Positions 7,867-16,470 of a stretch of DNA of 36,572 bases are shown in pieces. Source of the DNA: Promethearchaeota archaeon (lineage in GTDB: Archaea; Asgardarchaeota; Lokiarchaeia; Sigyniarchaeales; SOKP01); assembly GCA_016930515.1 (NCBI GenBank), contig JAFGGO010000065.1, positions 1 through 36,572 on the forward strand. Direction: 5' to 3'. Within the stretch, counting starts at the first letter, position 1. Each line of letters opens with the position of its first letter. The notes below the pieces were generated by a model. It ran no database searches. It saw only the letters and a program-made list of their open reading frames with translations, and was not told the DNA's origin. The position numbers and the translations under genes are program-made.

Positions 7867-8424
7867 TCATAATTTTTTGATTATTCTTTCGATTTCTTCA
7901 ATTCTTTTTTCAACATGTTGAATTGAATACTTTACATGAGAGTGAATCTCTTTAATCTCTCCAAGAAGCGTTTTTAATTTTGACTTGTCTATATTTGATA
8001 CTCCTTTTGATATGACATCCGGAACTATTTGATGTGGTGTTAAGGGAGATTCTATATCGAGACTGGCAACAACCTGCGAATCTCCTTCTGGCATTCCTCT
8101 CGATTCTCCAGGGTAATTGTAGTTTCCCCTATTATTAATTTCGTCCATTATGTATCGAAATGATTTGGGTTCTCGATCTTGTTTTATAACTTCGTACTTG
8201 TATTGAGTGTATTCTTTTTTTCCCTTTAACTTACCCGCCCAATTTGCAGCGATATATCTGTGAAAAAGCCGCGATTTTGAACCCGCCCAAATCCAAATTA
8301 TTTGCAAGGGTTTGTCTATAATGAGATACACATGTGGTGTTTGAAAAATTTCGGAAGGATTAGGTCTGAGCTCCTCTCCCACGATTTGATACACATAATT
8401 GAAATAATTCTCCTGTTTCTGCAT
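7867..8424 (-). CDS. Gelsolin-like domain protein with C-terminal coiled coil
   Basis: A 185-aa soluble protein. Residues 30-96 fit a single gelsolin repeat: the strand pair PHVYLIID...QIIWIWAGSKS matches the family's VYLLD...IYVWVGKGAS. It is followed by the helix RYIAANWAGKLK and the strand YEVIKQDREPKSF, equivalent to the gelsolin V-x-E-G-x-EP-x-x-F. A variable linker (97-145) leads to an amphipathic helix (about 148-185) rich in E, I and K that is likely a coiled coil. Gelsolin domains bind actin in eukaryotes and occur widely in Asgard archaea. Here the gene lies inside the chemosensory cluster, 84 bases after the CheW-CheC fusion and upstream of cheD. A TTATATA box about 20-25 bases before the ATG suggests its own, nearly leaderless promoter. 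Actin binding is inferred, not shown. Confidence 0.72.
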   Translation of the reverse strand: MQKQENYFNYVYQIVGEELRPNPSEIFQTPHVYLIIDKPLQIIWIWAGSKSRLFHRYIAANWAGKLKGKKEYTQYKYEVIKQDREPKSFRYIMDEINNRGNYNYPGESRGMPEGDSQVVASLDIESPLTPHQIVPDVISKGVSNIDKSKLKTLLGEIKEIHSHVKYSIQHVEKRIEEIERIIKKL

Positions 8425-8508
8425 GATGGACGCTATCGTATATAATAATTTAAAATTTTTGTGAAAAAAATATAAGAGTTTATCTTTGTTACATATCTTA
8501 ATTTACTC

Positions 8509-10473
8509 TTATAAAAATTGGGTCAATGCTTCCAACAAATGTTCTAATGTTTCCAATTCGGGAATGAAGAGAAAAGTACCCGTGACCTTGATGTCTTTAA
8601 TTATAACGGCGGTAGTAATGACAAGGGATAATTTTTTTAGGATACCAATTTCTTCTTTTAATATATTAAATAATTGTCTCCCCAAGTCAATGCTCATATC
8701 GGGAGGTTCGGTCATTAACCTTATACCTAATAGATCCCCAAGTGCTGTGGTGTAATGACTCGCAAGGATGTGACCTAGCTCTCCAATGGCACTTCTCTCA
8801 AGCTCGGGAAAATCAGTTATCGAATTAATATCTGATACTTTTAGTTTATGTGCATCTCCCCCTTCAACCATGATCCCCGCTAATCTTAAAATGTCAGAAA
8901 CCTTAAAGATTGAGAGTACCGTTGAACGAGTCTTCCCAGTAACATTGCTCCAAGCGACAAACAATTTTAAGTTCTTTTTACTGATATTATCTGCGTAGGT
9001 GTCCAATTCTACCATTTCAACTGCTGGAATGTTTATATCCACTCTTTTATTAATCATTTTTGCTAAAGCGTTTGCTGCGTTTCCTGCACCGATGTTGCCT
9101 ACTTCTTGAAGAGCATCTTTTTGTTGTTCTGTTAATATGATTGATTGTTCAGGTAACGGTTTTGCGGCGATTACTAGTTCATCCTCAATTCCAAGTGATT
9201 TGAAAAGATTATCTAACGAATCGATATCTGGTATGAAGAAGAAGTAACCTCTCAGCTGCAAGTCAACAACTCTCATTTCTGTTTTTATTAATACGACATA
9301 CTCCGAGAGTGCGCTAACCTCTTGTGCAAGGAAATCGCTTAGCTCGCCCGCCTTGCTCATGGTAAACTCGGGCACTTCGATTGATATTCTTTGTTCCATG
9401 AGGTCTGCCAAGGAGGAGGCATAATGACCTGCGAGAATGTTACCAACCTCAACTACGGTCGAAATAGCAAATTCGTCCAAGTCTTTCTTTTGCTTTACTT
9501 TATTTGGATCGATTTTTGATTCTTTTCCTGCCAAATCTTTAACGAGTTTCATCAAAGGTGTTGAGTCGAATACTTGAAGGATGGTCGATTGGGATGGTTG
9601 TTTTATGTGACTGAAGATACCACACACAACCTCGTTTTTTCCACCGAATTGTTTATGAAGGTCTTGAAATGATATTATACCAACATCGGTGAGGTCAACA
9701 TCGATTCGTTTGTTGATCAATCTTGACAATGCCGTAATTGCATTTCCCGATCCAATGTTGCCAATTTCCTTTAGAGCGTCTTGTTGAATTTTTGTGAGTT
9801 TGATATAACCCTCCTCTGAAGGAATCTCTACTTTTGCAGGTTTTATCGAGCTAGTACTGGCTGCTTTTACTTGAGTTGGTGTCTTCTTGCTCGTAGTTTT
9901 AGTTAAGTCGATATCTGCCACGATTTGAGGGCCTTGGGGCTCGATCTTTGGAAGTGGGGTTGGAACGAATCGCTCTTTCATGGCTCGCGGCGCTTCCATT
10001 TCTTCGTGAATTTCGCCTAATTTTGTAAAAATTGCTTCAAGATCAAGGACGATACATGTTTGATTTTCTTCCATTCCAATGTATTTTATGAATTTCCAGT
10101 CTATTTCGGTTTTAATTATCGAAGATTGAGATTCAAATATCGTATTCGGTAATTTTTTTATAGATTCCACAGAATCAACCAAAAATCCAAGGTTTAAGGC
10201 CTTATACTCCAATAATACGATACGAGAATCCTCGGAGATTTTAAATTGATCTGTATAATCGGGATGCAATATATGGGTTAAAGAGACGATAGTGTAGATA
10301 TCTCCACGAACATCGATTATTCCAACAATATGCCTTTCTGCTAATGGAATTGGTATTATAGCCATTTCAGGAACTTGGATCTCTTTAACTTCTCCCATTT
10401 CTAAATAAAATATCTCGTCGTTAATCTTAATTTCAACGAGAGTCAAATATTTCATGAGCTCTGATTCTGTCAT
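8509..10473 (-). CDS. CheW-CheC-CheC fusion protein
   Basis: A 654-aa fusion. Residues 12-155 form a CheW domain (IVGIIDVRGDIYTIVSL, LGFLVDSV), which docks to CheA and receptors. A proline/lysine-rich linker (156-222) follows, then two complete CheC domains (about 223-430 and 443-654). The CheC phosphatase helices are D232-E236-N239, S338-E342-N345-P368, D453-E457-N460-P483 and S561-E565-H568-P591. The last has His in place of the catalytic Asn, and the first lacks the proline. The protein would place CheY-P phosphatase at the signalling array itself. AAAGAGG sits eight bases before the ATG. It follows the preceding gene by 25 bases and is followed by an 84-base gap before the gelsolin-like gene. 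An alternative reading as a FliY-like switch protein is unlikely, because no SpoA domain is present. Confidence 0.9.
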   Translation of the reverse strand: MTESELMKYLTLVEIKINDEIFYLEMGEVKEIQVPEMAIIPIPLAERHIVGIIDVRGDIYTIVSLTHILHPDYTDQFKISEDSRIVLLEYKALNLGFLVDSVESIKKLPNTIFESQSSIIKTEIDWKFIKYIGMEENQTCIVLDLEAIFTKLGEIHEEMEAPRAMKERFVPTPLPKIEPQGPQIVADIDLTKTTSKKTPTQVKAASTSSIKPAKVEIPSEEGYIKLTKIQQDALKEIGNIGSGNAITALSRLINKRIDVDLTDVGIISFQDLHKQFGGKNEVVCGIFSHIKQPSQSTILQVFDSTPLMKLVKDLAGKESKIDPNKVKQKKDLDEFAISTVVEVGNILAGHYASSLADLMEQRISIEVPEFTMSKAGELSDFLAQEVSALSEYVVLIKTEMRVVDLQLRGYFFFIPDIDSLDNLFKSLGIEDELVIAAKPLPEQSIILTEQQKDALQEVGNIGAGNAANALAKMINKRVDINIPAVEMVELDTYADNISKKNLKLFVAWSNVTGKTRSTVLSIFKVSDILRLAGIMVEGGDAHKLKVSDINSITDFPELERSAIGELGHILASHYTTALGDLLGIRLMTEPPDMSIDLGRQLFNILKEEIGILKKLSLVITTAVIIKDIKVTGTFLFIPELETLEHLLEALTQFL

Positions 10474-10498
10474 TTTTTTTACCTCTTTAGAACGATTA

Positions 10499-11320
10499 CT
10501 ATATATTTTTTTTTAGCATTATACCTTTCCACATGATTTCGCTTTCTGATTCGTCATGGGCGTATTCTGAGAAAAACCCCGGCTTTTTAACAACGGTTAC
10601 TTGGCCTCCTTCGATATTTAGATAAATATAATCTAATAAATCATCCAAATTGGTGAAATTAAAGCCAGCAATGTTTAAATCGGTGTTATCTACCATTAAT
10701 AAATCTACTCCAGCAAATGGCCTTCTATCGTCAACTAACTCGATCCATAATTCAGGAGAAAGGTCTTTTTTCTCGATTTTGATTGTTATATCTATAGGTA
10801 TATTTCTATATGTTTTATTCGGAGCAATTATAATGCGATCGGGAAATATTTTCTTTTGTTTTGAAAATTCTACGATTCCTGCTATCAGAGCATCGTAATC
10901 CTTTTTTTCAAGGACTTCAAAACAAGATATGAAGATAGTATTTTTATCTTGAGTCTCAACTATCAAGTCAACGCTCTTATCCTTGCTTGCTTTATTGATC
11001 TGAATTGATTTAACGCTAAAATCCCTTATATATTTTAAATATTGATAAAATCTCCATTTTACAGCAATTTTATTATTTAATTCCTTGCTTATGAACACTT
11101 TATAGAGAAGTTGCAGTTTGTCTTCTTTTAATTTAGATATATTTGCCTCGTCTTTCTTTTGCTTGTCGAAACTCAGGAACTCTTCCTTACCTTTCCCATT
11201 AAAATCTTCTAAAAGGGTATCCAGCTCGAATTGTGTAAGTTTGGGTGCGATATAATCTATTAAGTAGGCCAATCGTTTTTGCGATTTATCTTGTAAGGTA
11301 TTATAATACTGAATGCTCAT
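10499..11320 (-). CDS. Uncharacterised protein of the chemosensory cluster
   Basis: A 273-aa soluble alpha/beta protein that I do not recognise. The N-terminal 100 residues are helical. The middle contains VDLIVETQDKNTIFISCF followed by a helix and DRIIIAPN, an arrangement like the core of restriction-endonuclease-like folds. The usual catalytic E-x-K is replaced (ISCFEV), so no nuclease activity is implied. The C-terminal third (FAGVDLLMVDNTD, NLDDLLDYIYLN) is again strand/helix. The ATG at 11320 is preferred because AGAGG lies upstream (11334-11338), although the spacing of 13 is long. The in-frame ATG at 11353 overlaps the upstream gene, has no ribosome-binding site, and its extra codons would translate the AGAGGAAAAG motif itself. 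It sits between the beta-repeat gene and the CheW-CheC fusion with 25-base gaps, so it probably serves the same system. Confidence 0.75.
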   Translation of the reverse strand: MSIQYYNTLQDKSQKRLAYLIDYIAPKLTQFELDTLLEDFNGKGKEEFLSFDKQKKDEANISKLKEDKLQLLYKVFISKELNNKIAVKWRFYQYLKYIRDFSVKSIQINKASKDKSVDLIVETQDKNTIFISCFEVLEKKDYDALIAGIVEFSKQKKIFPDRIIIAPNKTYRNIPIDITIKIEKKDLSPELWIELVDDRRPFAGVDLLMVDNTDLNIAGFNFTNLDDLLDYIYLNIEGGQVTVVKKPGFFSEYAHDESESEIMWKGIMLKKNI

Positions 11321-11345
11321 TTTTTTCACTTTTCCTCTATATTTT

Positions 11346-13376
11346 TTAACCATAGAAATACGATTCTAATTCTGATGCTTTTATTTCTTTTCCAGATATG
11401 TTCTTCAAATAATACATGATTTCTTGTTCTTGAAAAGGAAGAATATTTTTTATCGTGTAAGTGATCGTGTTGATACCATCGCTTTTGTTGCTGACGATTT
11501 TATGTTCCATGCTTGAAGTTATTAATTCGAAAGACTCTGGATAAGTATCAACAATTTCTAAATTCTCCAATTCAACATTTGACTTGTTTTTTATCGTAAT
11601 GACGATTGCAAATTCGTCGTGTGTTCTTCCCGGATAAATTTCCTTTCCTATAGATGCTTTACGACGTTTATGTGCAACTTTTAGAGAAGGTACTTCCTTT
11701 TCCTTTGAAACGGTTTCTTCTTTTACATAGAAAACTTTCAAGGCTGCTTGACCTTCGAATTTGTAATCTTTTAAATCTCCTTGATCCTTGAATTTGTGAT
11801 AAATGGATTTTATTTCAAGTGGAAATTTATAATCTTTTTTATTATCTGGGGATACAGCCTTAAATGAATATTTTAATTCAATAAAATCATTTGTTCCTAT
11901 TGCGTTTATAAGGCTACTTTTATTGCTTATCTCGATTGAATGTGAAGTATTGGGGTCTTCGTTAGGTGGTTCAATTTTTAAGTCAAAATCTTCCGAATTT
12001 AAAGCCCCTGTATGGTTTGAAAATACATATTCAGAAACATTCTTTGGTGGAAGAAAATCCTCTGGTATGCTTTCTTTTATCACAATTCCTTTTACAGGGA
12101 TGGTGCCCATATTTTCCATTTTTACTACAGCGTGAACGATAGATTCTTCGAACGATTTTATTTCCTTTTCTGAAATCTCTTTTGTAATCCGCAAACCAAT
12201 TATATTGAAAATTTCATCTTCAATGCGAGCTACTACTTCCGTATTTTCGTCTTTTTTATACACAATGGAATATCCGAGTTTTCTTGAAAACCTTGGCTCC
12301 TCTTCGCTTTCAACTCGCCAAGATTTAGAGATATATTCCTCTCCTGGTTGAATCAACTCTTTGAGTGAAGATGAATCGAGTTCCAAGTAAGTATTCGTTT
12401 TTGTCTTGTCAGTAACTTTAATGGAACTAAGTTGAATGGGAAAACTACTCTTGTTTGTGAATCTAAAAGAACAATTCCACTTATTTGGCGCTTCGTCAAT
12501 TTCTATTTTTTCTATAAGATGAAGTGCGTGCGAGTAAGCTGAAAAAGTGTTAATCTTTGTTCCCGAAATTATGTGGTTGCTAATGACATAAGATAAATCA
12601 ATCTTTCCCGTCCTGATGTTCTCCTTAGTTTTAGGGTTGACTTTACAGTTGATTGTTAAATTCTTGGTTTCTCCCGGTTTCATTTCGTTAATGAACCAGT
12701 CGATCGTGTTTCCGCTGACTTTTACACTCTTGTCTTGGGTATTGTGTTCAAATTTCAGCCCATAAAAACTTTTAGATAAACTTTTTCTCACATTGAGGTT
12801 CTTCAGGGATAAGCGTGAATTATTTTTAGCCGTAAGGTGAAAAATTACTGAATTTTCTTTTCCGTACATTAAATAAAAATTAAGCTTTTCTAAATTGCTT
12901 TCGTCCGCAAAAACTCGACCTTGCTCGTCTAGTATTTCGATTTTTTCTTTAAAACCCAAGACTTGCTTGAGTTGTTCTCCGTTTATGATGTTATATTTGA
13001 TATTCCTGCTTGTTTTTGGTTCAAAAATACCGAGGTTCATCTCGTTTTCAGACTCCAGACTAGTGAATTCTGAACCAGAAAAAGTTATCTGAGCGTCCCA
13101 GATCCTATCCTTACTTGAGTTATTGGTGATGAGAATATTTCCATACCCTTCAAGGGATTTTATCGAACCATCGTGAGTCAAATGATATTCCAAAAGTTCT
13201 TCGTTTTCAATAATGACTTCTGAAATGGAAGTGCTAAGTTCGGAGCTAACGCGTGCTTTTTTTTCTTCTAGTGCTTCTTCCTTGACAACCTGTCCTAAAA
13301 TATTTATTGGTATTCCAATAAAACTTGGTCCTTGCTTTATTTTTAGTTCCGTTATGGTAATATTTTTAAATCCCAT
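11346..13376 (-). CDS. Large cytoplasmic beta-repeat protein of the chemosensory cluster
   Basis: A 676-aa protein without signal peptide or membrane segment. From about residue 65 it is made of consecutive immunoglobulin-like/DUF11-like beta modules. Each carries phrases such as ITNNSSKDRIWDAQITF, FTNKSSFPIQLSSIKV, VKMENMGTIPVKGIVIKES and ITIKNKSNVELENLEIVDTYPE, about five to six in all. Such modules normally lie in surface proteins, where they form rods. A cytoplasmic set inside a che operon is unusual and suggests a scaffold or spacer. The first 60 residues (MGFKNITITELKIKQGPSF) form a distinct N-terminal region. AAAGAGG followed by an A-run precedes the ATG, and cheA ends 25 bases upstream. 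The count of modules is by eye. Confidence 0.8.
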   Translation of the reverse strand: MGFKNITITELKIKQGPSFIGIPINILGQVVKEEALEEKKARVSSELSTSISEVIIENEELLEYHLTHDGSIKSLEGYGNILITNNSSKDRIWDAQITFSGSEFTSLESENEMNLGIFEPKTSRNIKYNIINGEQLKQVLGFKEKIEILDEQGRVFADESNLEKLNFYLMYGKENSVIFHLTAKNNSRLSLKNLNVRKSLSKSFYGLKFEHNTQDKSVKVSGNTIDWFINEMKPGETKNLTINCKVNPKTKENIRTGKIDLSYVISNHIISGTKINTFSAYSHALHLIEKIEIDEAPNKWNCSFRFTNKSSFPIQLSSIKVTDKTKTNTYLELDSSSLKELIQPGEEYISKSWRVESEEEPRFSRKLGYSIVYKKDENTEVVARIEDEIFNIIGLRITKEISEKEIKSFEESIVHAVVKMENMGTIPVKGIVIKESIPEDFLPPKNVSEYVFSNHTGALNSEDFDLKIEPPNEDPNTSHSIEISNKSSLINAIGTNDFIELKYSFKAVSPDNKKDYKFPLEIKSIYHKFKDQGDLKDYKFEGQAALKVFYVKEETVSKEKEVPSLKVAHKRRKASIGKEIYPGRTHDEFAIVITIKNKSNVELENLEIVDTYPESFELITSSMEHKIVSNKSDGINTITYTIKNILPFQEQEIMYYLKNISGKEIKASELESYFYG

Positions 13377-13401
13377 TTTTTTTTCCTCTTTAATTGAATT
13401 T

Positions 13402-15495
13402 TTATTGAATGCTGGTTAATTTAGTAAATTTATCGGGAGTTATGTTCGTATCAATTATGCTTAAAACATCTAATACTAAACATATGGATCCATCAGACAT
13501 TATTGTTGAACCCAAGATGTCGTAAAAATCGGAAAAATTAAACTTGAAAGGTTTTACAACTAAATTCATTTGTTGGAGAATTTCGTCTATTACAAAAACA
13601 GCAGAGACTTGTTCATCCTTCTTAATCCATACAGCAGTTTTTGAACTGCCGTTGTATTCTTGATTTTGATTGGAAATGCCTAAATATTCATTTAAATAGA
13701 TAATTGGTATTAAATCGTTTTCAATTTTAAAGTAATCTTCATCCCCCACGCTTTCAACGAGTCCACGATCGTATAGATAAATTTGATTGATGTTCTCAGT
13801 GGGTATGGCGAATAAATCACCTGCAACCTTAATAAGTTGAGCGTTAAGAATGGCTCTTGTAAAAGGTACTATTAAAGTGAATGTTGATCCTTTATCTTTT
13901 TCTGAATGGATCGTGAACGATCCTCCCAATTGCTTCATTTTATCGGCAACTATTGCTAAACCCATACCTCGCCCTGATATTTGATTTGCATCTGAAAGAA
14001 TAGAAAATCCTGGTAAGAGTATCATCATGTTTAATTCTTCAACAGAAAGTTTTTCAGCGTCTTCTTTAGAGTAGATCTTTTTTTCAACGATCTTTTCTCT
14101 GATTTTATCGTAATTAATTCCGCCTCCGTCATCAATAACTTGGATGTAAATGAGTCCAGCTCTTCTAGATGTTGCTAACATGAGGGAACCCGACTCATCC
14201 TTTCCTTTCTTCTTTCTCTCGGCGGGATTTTCAAGACCGTGATATATTGCGTTTCGGAGTAAATGTATGAGCGGACTATTAATTTCTTCTAATATTTTTC
14301 TATCAATCTCAACATTTGTACCTTCAAGGATGAAATCAACTTTCTTTTTCTGTTCTCTTGCTACATCTCTTACCAACCTGCGATATTTTCTGAAAGTCGA
14401 TTCAACTCTCACTAATTTAAGCTTGAATATGATTTCTTGAACTTCCATAAAAGGCTTGTCGAGTTCGTCAAATAGATGGTTTAAATCTACAAGACCTCTT
14501 TCTTTTAACATTTGGTTGATTTGATTTTTTAATATGACGATCTCTCCAAAATAATTCATCAGGTTTTCTAAAATGTTGATGTCGACCTTAACACTTGCAA
14601 TCTTTTCCGTTTCTTCTTGAAATGATTCAACAATCGTTGATCTTGATTCGAAATCCGACCTAGTTTTTTCTTTCGGAACACCTGAGGAAGATAAAGTGAC
14701 TGCCTGCTTCTTTCTAGCTTCTTTCCAGCTTGGAATGTCCTTATTAAAAATTACTTCAACATCTTTATTTTGAAGTTCAGACACGACCTTGTTCTCTATC
14801 TCTAAAATTTCGTCTAAGACTTTTAAAATATCTGAATCGATTTTTTGGGATAAGAAAAAGAATTCAAAATCGATGTTAAAATCTCCAGATTCTAAAACTT
14901 CGGGGTGGGGTTTGCTAAAAAAAATTTTACCCATGTCGTTTAATGCTCTTGAAATGATGAATAATCTCACTTTCTTAAATACGCATGTCGGTTGAAGTCT
15001 AATGTAAATCCTGTAAAACTTATTTTTCTTATCAGAAAGCAATTTTTTTACATCTGAAGGTGGAATAATACTAACGATTGATACTTCCAATTCGCTTCCT
15101 CCACTTTCGAATTCGTCAAAACTTTCCTTGATAGAATTGAGAAATTTCTCGTCAATATCGCTTAAATCTCCTTTTTTTACTCGTTTCAAAATTGATCTTA
15201 AAAGATCGAGACTATCAAAGAGGAGTCCGATGAAGGTGTCTTGTTGATTCCCAGCAATCTCCTCTTCTTTTGATTTGTCCAAGAACGACTCAAAAATATG
15301 GCAAAACTTTGAAGCTCTGTCCAAACCCGCCATTGCGGTGAGTCCTTTTAATGTGTGAAACGCAAAATAGAGCTCTTGCTTTGGCTTCGTTTCGTTTGGA
15401 TTCTTTTCCAATTTGAATATTTCGTCCTCTATTTTCTGGATGAGATCTTCAGCTTCGCTTATGAACAGATTGAGGTCGTCTTTAGATATTGACAA
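13402..15495 (-). CDS. cheA: Chemotaxis histidine kinase CheA
   Basis: A 697-aa CheA that phosphorylates itself and then CheY. Domains in order: HPt P1 (about 5-105) with the phosphorylated H47 in FHTLKG; a P2-like region (about 140-245); dimerisation P3 (about 300-365); the ATP-binding P4 with N box HLLRNAIYHG (411-420), G1 DDGGG (455-459), F box LLPGFS and G2 GRGMGL (508-513); and a CheW-like P5 (about 550-690). In the N box the usual Asp of RNAIDHG is Tyr, but the Asn is kept, so the kinase should work. The start is TTG at 15495, preceded by GGTGAT at ideal spacing; no in-frame ATG lies before the P1 domain. cheY ends 22 bases upstream and the beta-repeat gene starts 25 bases downstream. 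Confidence 0.95.
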   Translation of the reverse strand: MSISKDDLNLFISEAEDLIQKIEDEIFKLEKNPNETKPKQELYFAFHTLKGLTAMAGLDRASKFCHIFESFLDKSKEEEIAGNQQDTFIGLLFDSLDLLRSILKRVKKGDLSDIDEKFLNSIKESFDEFESGGSELEVSIVSIIPPSDVKKLLSDKKNKFYRIYIRLQPTCVFKKVRLFIISRALNDMGKIFFSKPHPEVLESGDFNIDFEFFFLSQKIDSDILKVLDEILEIENKVVSELQNKDVEVIFNKDIPSWKEARKKQAVTLSSSGVPKEKTRSDFESRSTIVESFQEETEKIASVKVDINILENLMNYFGEIVILKNQINQMLKERGLVDLNHLFDELDKPFMEVQEIIFKLKLVRVESTFRKYRRLVRDVAREQKKKVDFILEGTNVEIDRKILEEINSPLIHLLRNAIYHGLENPAERKKKGKDESGSLMLATSRRAGLIYIQVIDDGGGINYDKIREKIVEKKIYSKEDAEKLSVEELNMMILLPGFSILSDANQISGRGMGLAIVADKMKQLGGSFTIHSEKDKGSTFTLIVPFTRAILNAQLIKVAGDLFAIPTENINQIYLYDRGLVESVGDEDYFKIENDLIPIIYLNEYLGISNQNQEYNGSSKTAVWIKKDEQVSAVFVIDEILQQMNLVVKPFKFNFSDFYDILGSTIMSDGSICLVLDVLSIIDTNITPDKFTKLTSIQ

Positions 15496-15517
15496 GGTAT
15501 CACCATCTCTATTCTAA

Positions 15518-15904
15518 TTATTGGGCTTTTTTACCTAGAATTCTTTCAAGTACTTCTAGGATTTGTTCTGTCTTAAACGGCTTTTGGATGAAGTCCTTGG
15601 CACCTTTTTTCGCAGCCTCTAGAACTAGAGCTTCTTGTCCTAAGGCTGATACGACGACGATCAAAGCCTTTGGATCAACCTTGAGAATCTCCTCGATGGT
15701 TTCAATACCTCCTTTTTCAGGCATTACCAAGTCCATGGTAACCATGTCGGGTTTTAGTTTTTTATATAATTCTACGCCTTCCTTGCCATTAGAGCCTTCT
15801 CCAACAATTTCAACGAAACCCGTCTTGTTCATGATATTTTTCAAAATATTTCGCGTGAACTGGGCATCGTCTACTATCAACACTCTTTTTTTTTCGTTTG
15901 CCAT
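15518..15904 (-). CDS. cheY: Chemotaxis response regulator CheY
   Basis: A 128-aa single receiver domain. The residues needed for phosphotransfer are all present: the acidic pair D12-D13, phospho-acceptor D58 in VTMDLVMP, S86 in the position of Thr87, and K108 in IQKPF. It takes phosphate from CheA; output partners are not in the window apart from the CheC proteins. The ATG at 15904 (MANEKKR) is chosen because GAGGAAAAG lies just upstream. The in-frame ATG at 15919 overlaps this ribosome-binding site and would add MRKRI. It lies 18 bases after cheW and 22 bases before cheA. Confidence 0.95.
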   Translation of the reverse strand: MANEKKRVLIVDDAQFTRNILKNIMNKTGFVEIVGEGSNGKEGVELYKKLKPDMVTMDLVMPEKGGIETIEEILKVDPKALIVVVSALGQEALVLEAAKKGAKDFIQKPFKTEQILEVLERILGKKAQ

Positions 15905-15922
15905 GATTCTTTTCCTCATATA

Positions 15923-16453
15923 TTATTTTGATAATTCTTTTTGAATTTTAACTTGCTCGGCTTCAGTAAGTATTTTTTCAACATCGAGAAGAATTCTTGG
16001 ACGATCTTTGGATTTAATAATTCCCTTTATGTATTCCATGCTTATGCTAGTTTCAAAGATAGGGCTCAGACCAACGACATCCTTTCCTTTCAAGTGGGAT
16101 ATGTTAATAATTCGGTCTACCAAGAAACCCGTGTTTACATCGTTAACGCTGGCGATTATGATATACTCGTTCGATTTTGATTCTTCTTGTTCTTTCTCTT
16201 CCCCGGCCTTCTTGGCCCTTAAGTGTTTATACTTGTAAAGCTTTAACTTTTTACTCAAGTTAATGACGTAAATGATTTCTCCTCTATAGTTATAAATGCC
16301 CTCAACATATTCGAAAGTTTGAGGCAACCTTCTAATTTGCCCTTTTGGAACTATTTCCCTTGCGTTTAGTAGATCAATCGCGAATTGTTCTCCTTCAACT
16401 TCAAAAAATATTACCGAAGTCGCTTTTTTTTCGGTTTCTGTCTTTTCCATCAT
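15923..16453 (-). CDS. cheW: Chemotaxis coupling protein CheW
   Basis: A 176-aa CheW, the adaptor linking receptors to CheA. Conserved features are VIFFEVEGEQFAIDLLNAREIV, the VEGIYNYRGEIIYVINL strand pair and NTGFLVDRI. An extra charged loop (KHLRAKKAGEEKEQEESKS, about residues 82-100) enlarges the second subdomain, making the protein slightly longer than typical. The double ATG at 16453/16450 follows AAAGAGGTAGGAAG. It lies 17 bases after the longin-like gene and 18 bases before cheY. A second CheW domain exists in the fusion at 8509-10473, so the array may use two adaptors. Confidence 0.95.
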   Translation of the reverse strand: MMEKTETEKKATSVIFFEVEGEQFAIDLLNAREIVPKGQIRRLPQTFEYVEGIYNYRGEIIYVINLSKKLKLYKYKHLRAKKAGEEKEQEESKSNEYIIIASVNDVNTGFLVDRIINISHLKGKDVVGLSPIFETSISMEYIKGIIKSKDRPRILLDVEKILTEAEQVKIQKELSK

Positions 16454-16470
16454 TCTTCCTACCTCTTTTT

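Noticed and set aside
10499..11320. Call of an active restriction-type nuclease
   Set aside because: The expected E-x-K residues are absent and no methylase or restriction partner is nearby, so only a fold-like hint is kept.
15489..15944. A 151-codon open frame on the plus strand
   Set aside because: It lies entirely opposite cheY and the start of cheA, and has no family resemblance. It is a shadow of the real minus-strand genes.
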